From positions 124,001 to 188,000 of the forward strand of contig CAVRIR010000003.1 in NCBI GenBank assembly GCA_963721305.1: a stretch of DNA of 64,000 nucleotides, given 5' to 3'. Under the pieces are notes generated by a model. It made no database searches. It was not told where the DNA came from and saw nothing but the letters and a program-made list of their open reading frames with translations. The translations under genes were made by a program, and so were the position numbers. Shown here in pieces: positions 61,387 through 64,000 of the stretch (positions within the stretch are counted from its first letter, which is position 1; every line of letters starts with the position of its first letter). This DNA comes from DATAES01 sp963721305. GTDB taxonomy: Bacteria > Actinomycetota > Acidimicrobiia > Acidimicrobiales > JACDCH01.

Positions 61387-61779
61387 TCAGCCCACTGCCC
61401 GCGCCGTCGCCGAGGCTGTGACGATGCTGCTGTGCGGTGACCCAGGCACCGCGGGCGCGAAGACGTAGTCGACTCGGGCCGTGAGCTCGACGTGGATCCC
61501 ACCGGTTCCGTCGACCTCGACCCGTGGCGCGGCCACGAGGTGCAGTTCGTTCCCGTGCGCGGCGACGGACACCTCCACCGCCTGCAGCACGGATGATTGG
61601 TCGAGGCGCACGCCACCACCGCGGCGCACCGCGGCCTGATCGACGCCAAAGGTGAGCGCGTCATTCGCCGCGGATTCGGCGGCGGCCTGCAACTCACGCT
61701 TCGCGAGATAGAGGTGCGCGAAGTCGAAGGTGATCGCGCCGAGCACGAAGAGCACGAGCACCGCGGCCGGCATCAGCAT
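61387..61779 (-). CDS. TadG/TadE-like pilus-associated protein
   Basis: A 130-residue protein with an N-terminal membrane segment (LMPAAVLVLFVLGAITFDFAHLYLAKRELQAAAESAANDAL), typical of the TadE/TadG N-terminus (Flp pilus minor proteins), and a beta-rich outer part. In-frame upstream codons would read ARDRGTVL, a typical TadE/G beginning, but are bounded by the TAG of the preceding gene. The ATG at 61779 is therefore used. Confidence 0.72.
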   Translation of the reverse strand: MLMPAAVLVLFVLGAITFDFAHLYLAKRELQAAAESAANDALTFGVDQAAVRRGGGVRLDQSSVLQAVEVSVAAHGNELHLVAAPRVEVDGTGGIHVELTARVDYVFAPAVPGSPHSSIVTASATARAVG

Positions 61780-61806
61780 GAGGACCGTCCCGCGGTCGCG
61801 CGCGTA

Positions 61807-62260
61807 CTAACCACCGCAGATCGCTTCCCCAGGCACGTCGTTGCGGAACGGATCGACGACCTCGGTCTGCGTCGAACGCACCGTGAACCCGCTTCCGAGA
61901 CCGCCGACGAACGGAAGGGTGAGGGCGGGCACCGGATACGAGACCGTGAACGAGACGCGGCTGCATCGTGCGAACGCGAACGCGCTCGGCAGGCCCGGCG
62001 ATCGACATGCGGTCGCCGTTCCGGCCGGCAGCCATGATCGCGGCGCGTGCCGCCGCGTCCGCCCGGGCGATCCCCGTGTCGTGATCGGGCGCCTCGACAT
62101 AGGTCCGCGCCGCCTCGCGAGCGGCAGACGTGACTGCCATCTTCACGTCGATCACTGCCCATGCGTTCGCGATCAGAAGCGCGCCGATGACGAACAGGAG
62201 GATCCCGAACGGCACCGCCTCGATGCCGGCGATCTGGCCGCGGTCGTCGCGCCAGTTCAC
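61807..62260 (-). pseudogene. TadE-like pilus-assembly protein, one frameshift
   Basis: The start (GTG) gives MNWRDDRGQIAGIEAVPFGILLFVIGALLIANAWAVIDVKMAVTSAAREAARTYVEAP, a classic TadE-like segment. The frame changes near 61990 and continues SAFARCSRVSFTVSYPVPALTLPFVGGLGSGFTV to ICGG. About 150 residues in total. One extra base in a CGAGCGCG stretch is the likely cause. It overlaps the upstream TadE gene by four bases. Confidence 0.7.
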
Positions 62261-62658
62261 TGCTGGCGCTCCACGCGCACCACGACCGTCCGATCGATCA
62301 CATCGAACCCGACGAGCTGATCCAGCGGCGGCGCGAGCATCCGAGGGTTGACGGCATGGACGTGGAGGCGCACGACGTTGGGATCCGACAGGTCCCAGTC
62401 GAACGCCGCCCGATCGCGGTAGCGGCCGAGCAGCGAACGCGCGTGTTCGACGGCGTCGTCGAGTTGCCGTTGCGTCACCGGCTGTTCTCGCGCAGTCGCA
62501 ACTGAGCGAGCGGCGTCGTACGCCGCTGACGTCACCACCGTCGTCGAGTACAGGTTGAAGAGGAGCTGAACGGCGAAGAAGAGGAATCCGACGAAGAACA
62601 GGATCCCGAACGACGTGCTCAGCAGCCCCGCGCCACGGTCGCGTCGCTCCGTTCGCAC
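62257..62658 (-). CDS. TadE-like pilus-assembly protein
   Basis: A 133-residue protein: RRDRGAGLLSTSFGILFFVGFLFFAVQLLFNLYSTTVVTSAAYDAARSVA is the TadE-like N-terminal segment with a membrane helix, followed by a soluble outer domain (FDWDLSDPNVVRLHVHAVNPRML). TadE-type proteins are processed like prepilins and help assemble Flp/Tad pili. It starts at a GTG directly after the stop of the upstream small gene and overlaps the next gene by four bases. Confidence 0.78.
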   Translation of the reverse strand: MRTERRDRGAGLLSTSFGILFFVGFLFFAVQLLFNLYSTTVVTSAAYDAARSVATAREQPVTQRQLDDAVEHARSLLGRYRDRAAFDWDLSDPNVVRLHVHAVNPRMLAPPLDQLVGFDVIDRTVVVRVERQQ

Positions 62659-62886
62659 TCAGCCTCCGGTGCCGATGTTGTCGACGGTGGTGCTGGCCTT
62701 CGACCCGGAGCTCTGCAGGATTTGAGTGAAGATCACGTACATCGCGGCGCCGAGGAAGGCGACGATGAGGACGGCGATCGCCGTCGAGATCACGCCCTCG
62801 CCGCGGTCGTCACCGAATCGCTTCTGCAACCGAGCCGCGGCAGAGCGGCCGAGTACGTAACCGATGACCAACAGATCGTCCAACAA
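62659..62886 (-). CDS. Small Flp-pilin-like membrane protein
   Basis: A 75-residue protein with a charged start (LDDLLVIGYVLGRSAAARLQKRFGDD), then RGEGVISTAIAVLIVAFLGAAMYVIFTQI, a single membrane helix preceded by a G-E pair as in Tad-type pilins, and a short polar tail. It is the best candidate for the pilin subunit of this Tad locus, though the leader is longer than in typical Flp. Position between tadC and tadE supports it. Confidence 0.68.
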   Translation of the reverse strand: MLDDLLVIGYVLGRSAAARLQKRFGDDRGEGVISTAIAVLIVAFLGAAMYVIFTQILQSSGSKASTTVDNIGTGG

Positions 62887-62895
62887 GATTGCCTC

Positions 62896-63801
62896 CTAGG
62901 TCTGAGTGAAGAGGCGCATCGCCTCGATGAATGGGATGGCGAGGAAGATGACGCCGGGGACGAGCGTCGCGACGGTGACCGGGATCCAGACCTGCTGGCC
63001 ACGGCGCTCGACCGTTTCGACCAGCTCCCGGTGAACGTCGCGCCGGATGCTGCGCGCCTCTTCGGCGATGAGCCGGCCGAGGTCGCCTGCTTCCCGGTTC
63101 AGCACGAGGATCGAGACGAGTCGATCGAGCGCATCGACCTGTTCGAGCGATGACCACTCTCGCAGCGCATCGATCTCGCTCAGGCCCTGACGGATGCGTC
63201 CACATACTCGCACGAGATCGCGGCCGCAGTTGCCCTTGCCGCGCGCCGCGAGCCGGTTGAGCGCGGCACCGAGCGAGTAACCGGCGGACAGCAGCATCCC
63301 CAATTGCTCGGCGACGATCGGAAGCTCGAGGAAGACACGCCGTTGCCACCGAGCGGACTCGCTCACGAGTCGTTGCTCGATGACGAGAAACGTCAGCAGG
63401 GGCATGCCGAAGACGAGGAGCAGCCCGACGGCGGTCGGGAGGGAGAACGCGACCGTGATCGCGCCGCCTGCACCGAACGCGCCGGCGCTCCACGCCAACT
63501 GGCGCACCCGGAAGTCGGTCACACGGACGTGGGAGTGCACTCGCTCGAGCCGCGTGGCCACGTCCTCGTCGACGCCGAAGAGTCGGCCGACCTTGGTGCC
63601 GATCTCCTGCGACAGCGGACCGACCACCTCGCGGAAGCTGTTGACGGACAGCAAGCCGGCGCGCCCTCCGCTCGCCGCGACACCCGGCGCGTACGGACGC
63701 AACCGCTCGGTGAGCGGCCGGCGCTCGAACCATCGGACTCGTGACAACACCAGCGCCGCACCGAGCCACAGCACCAGCGACGACAGCACAGCGAGCCTCA
63801 T
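62896..63801 (-). CDS. tadC: TadC-like type II secretion F domain protein
   Basis: A 301-residue membrane protein of the type II secretion system F family. It has an N-terminal helix, a cytoplasmic part (IEQRLVSESARWQRRVFLELPIVAEQLGMLLSAGYSLGAALNRLA) and the closing RSIRRDVHRELVETVERRGQQVWIPVTVATLVPGVIFLAIPFIEAM. TadB and TadC form the inner-membrane platform of the Flp pilus. The ATG overlaps the tadB stop (ATGA). Confidence 0.83.
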   Translation of the reverse strand: MRLAVLSSLVLWLGAALVLSRVRWFERRPLTERLRPYAPGVAASGGRAGLLSVNSFREVVGPLSQEIGTKVGRLFGVDEDVATRLERVHSHVRVTDFRVRQLAWSAGAFGAGGAITVAFSLPTAVGLLLVFGMPLLTFLVIEQRLVSESARWQRRVFLELPIVAEQLGMLLSAGYSLGAALNRLAARGKGNCGRDLVRVCGRIRQGLSEIDALREWSSLEQVDALDRLVSILVLNREAGDLGRLIAEEARSIRRDVHRELVETVERRGQQVWIPVTVATLVPGVIFLAIPFIEAMRLFTQT

Positions 63802-64000
63802 TCGGGGAAGACCCGTTGCTCCTCGGGCAGCTTCATCAGCTGCGCCGCCCACAGCCAGCACGCCACGGTCATGCCGATGCCGACGAGCACGAGGAGCTGT
63901 CCGGAGGCCGTCCGATACGCCTCACGACCGTCACCGACCGAGATGCCGGCCAGCGCCATGCCGAGCGGGACCAGCAGGACGAACCGCCGCGCGAAGCGCA
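63798..64000 (-). CDS. tadB: TadB-like type II secretion F domain protein (5' end beyond window)
   Basis: Only the last 66 or so residues are inside the window, reading RFARRFVLLVPLGMALAGI, then AYRTASGQLLVLVGIGMTVACWLWAAQLMKLPEEQRVF before the stop. Two membrane segments and position before tadC fit the C-terminus of TadB. The rest lies to the right of the window. Confidence 0.7.
   Translation of the reverse strand, partial: RFARRFVLLVPLGMALAGISVGDGREAYRTASGQLLVLVGIGMTVACWLWAAQLMKLPEEQRVFPE

Overview
The window is a gene-dense, high-GC bacterial chromosome segment. It has F420-type LLM oxidoreductases, a BldD-type c-di-GMP regulator, an LCP/LytR_C wall protein between nadD and rsfS, a PaaX regulator, class II DAHP synthase and a Tad-type pilus locus. 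Together these point to an Actinomycetota genome, and the style (many LLM and Liv-type ABC genes, GTG/TTG starts, ATGA-type overlaps) suggests class Acidimicrobiia. That placement is inference from gene content, not a computed phylogeny.

Layout. 1-3.3 kb: pspA (cut by the left edge), murJ and an acetyltransferase, all on the minus strand. 3.3-9.3 kb: proA, a MoxR/CoxE-type ATPase-VWA pair, a histidine phosphatase, a PPOX-fold protein and an aldo/keto reductase. 9.3-13.3 kb (minus): a PaaX regulator, an LLM oxidoreductase and a GH15 glucosidase/trehalase carrying two frameshifts. 13.3-15.9 kb (minus): siroheme sulfite reductase and APS-type CysH behind a leader palindrome. 16-22.6 kb: DAHP synthase, hydrolase, sigma factor, then nadD-LCP-rsfS-PhyH in overlapping order. 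22.7-27.7 kb: Liv-type ABC system A, with LivH-LivM-LivG fused in one chain, then LivF and a lipoprotein receptor. 27.7-29.1 kb: an IS481-like element lying between two 18-bp repeats that match the 3' end of a tRNA-Ala gene. 29.2-34.4 kb: leuS, a fatty-acyl-AMP ligase and an LLM oxidoreductase. 34.5-41.4 kb: Liv-type system B, with a LivH-LivM fusion, an MFS-LivF-LivG fusion and a membrane-anchored receptor. 41.4-44.5 kb: PAC2, phosphotransferase, thioredoxin-TPR and a small HExxH protein. 44.5-57.6 kb: housekeeping cluster comEA, comEC, folP, holA, rpsT, lepA, hrcA, dnaJ, rsmE, with a DUF2330/cupredoxin pair and a GGDEF protein among them. 57.7-59.3 kb: bldD and hemW. 59.3-64 kb (minus): LysM protein, pseudokinase and Tad pilus genes, cut by the right edge.

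The most unusual items are the MFS-LivF-LivG triple fusion, the pseudokinase/LysM pair at the end of the Tad locus, a dispersed repeat that abuts or supplies start codons in front of proA and livF, and the IS/tRNA-Ala junction.

Eight single-base frame breaks interrupt otherwise well conserved genes, including hrcA and hemW. Most fall in short G/C repeats, so the sequence is probably a draft or metagenomic assembly with residual indels. I treat these genes as probably intact in the living organism.
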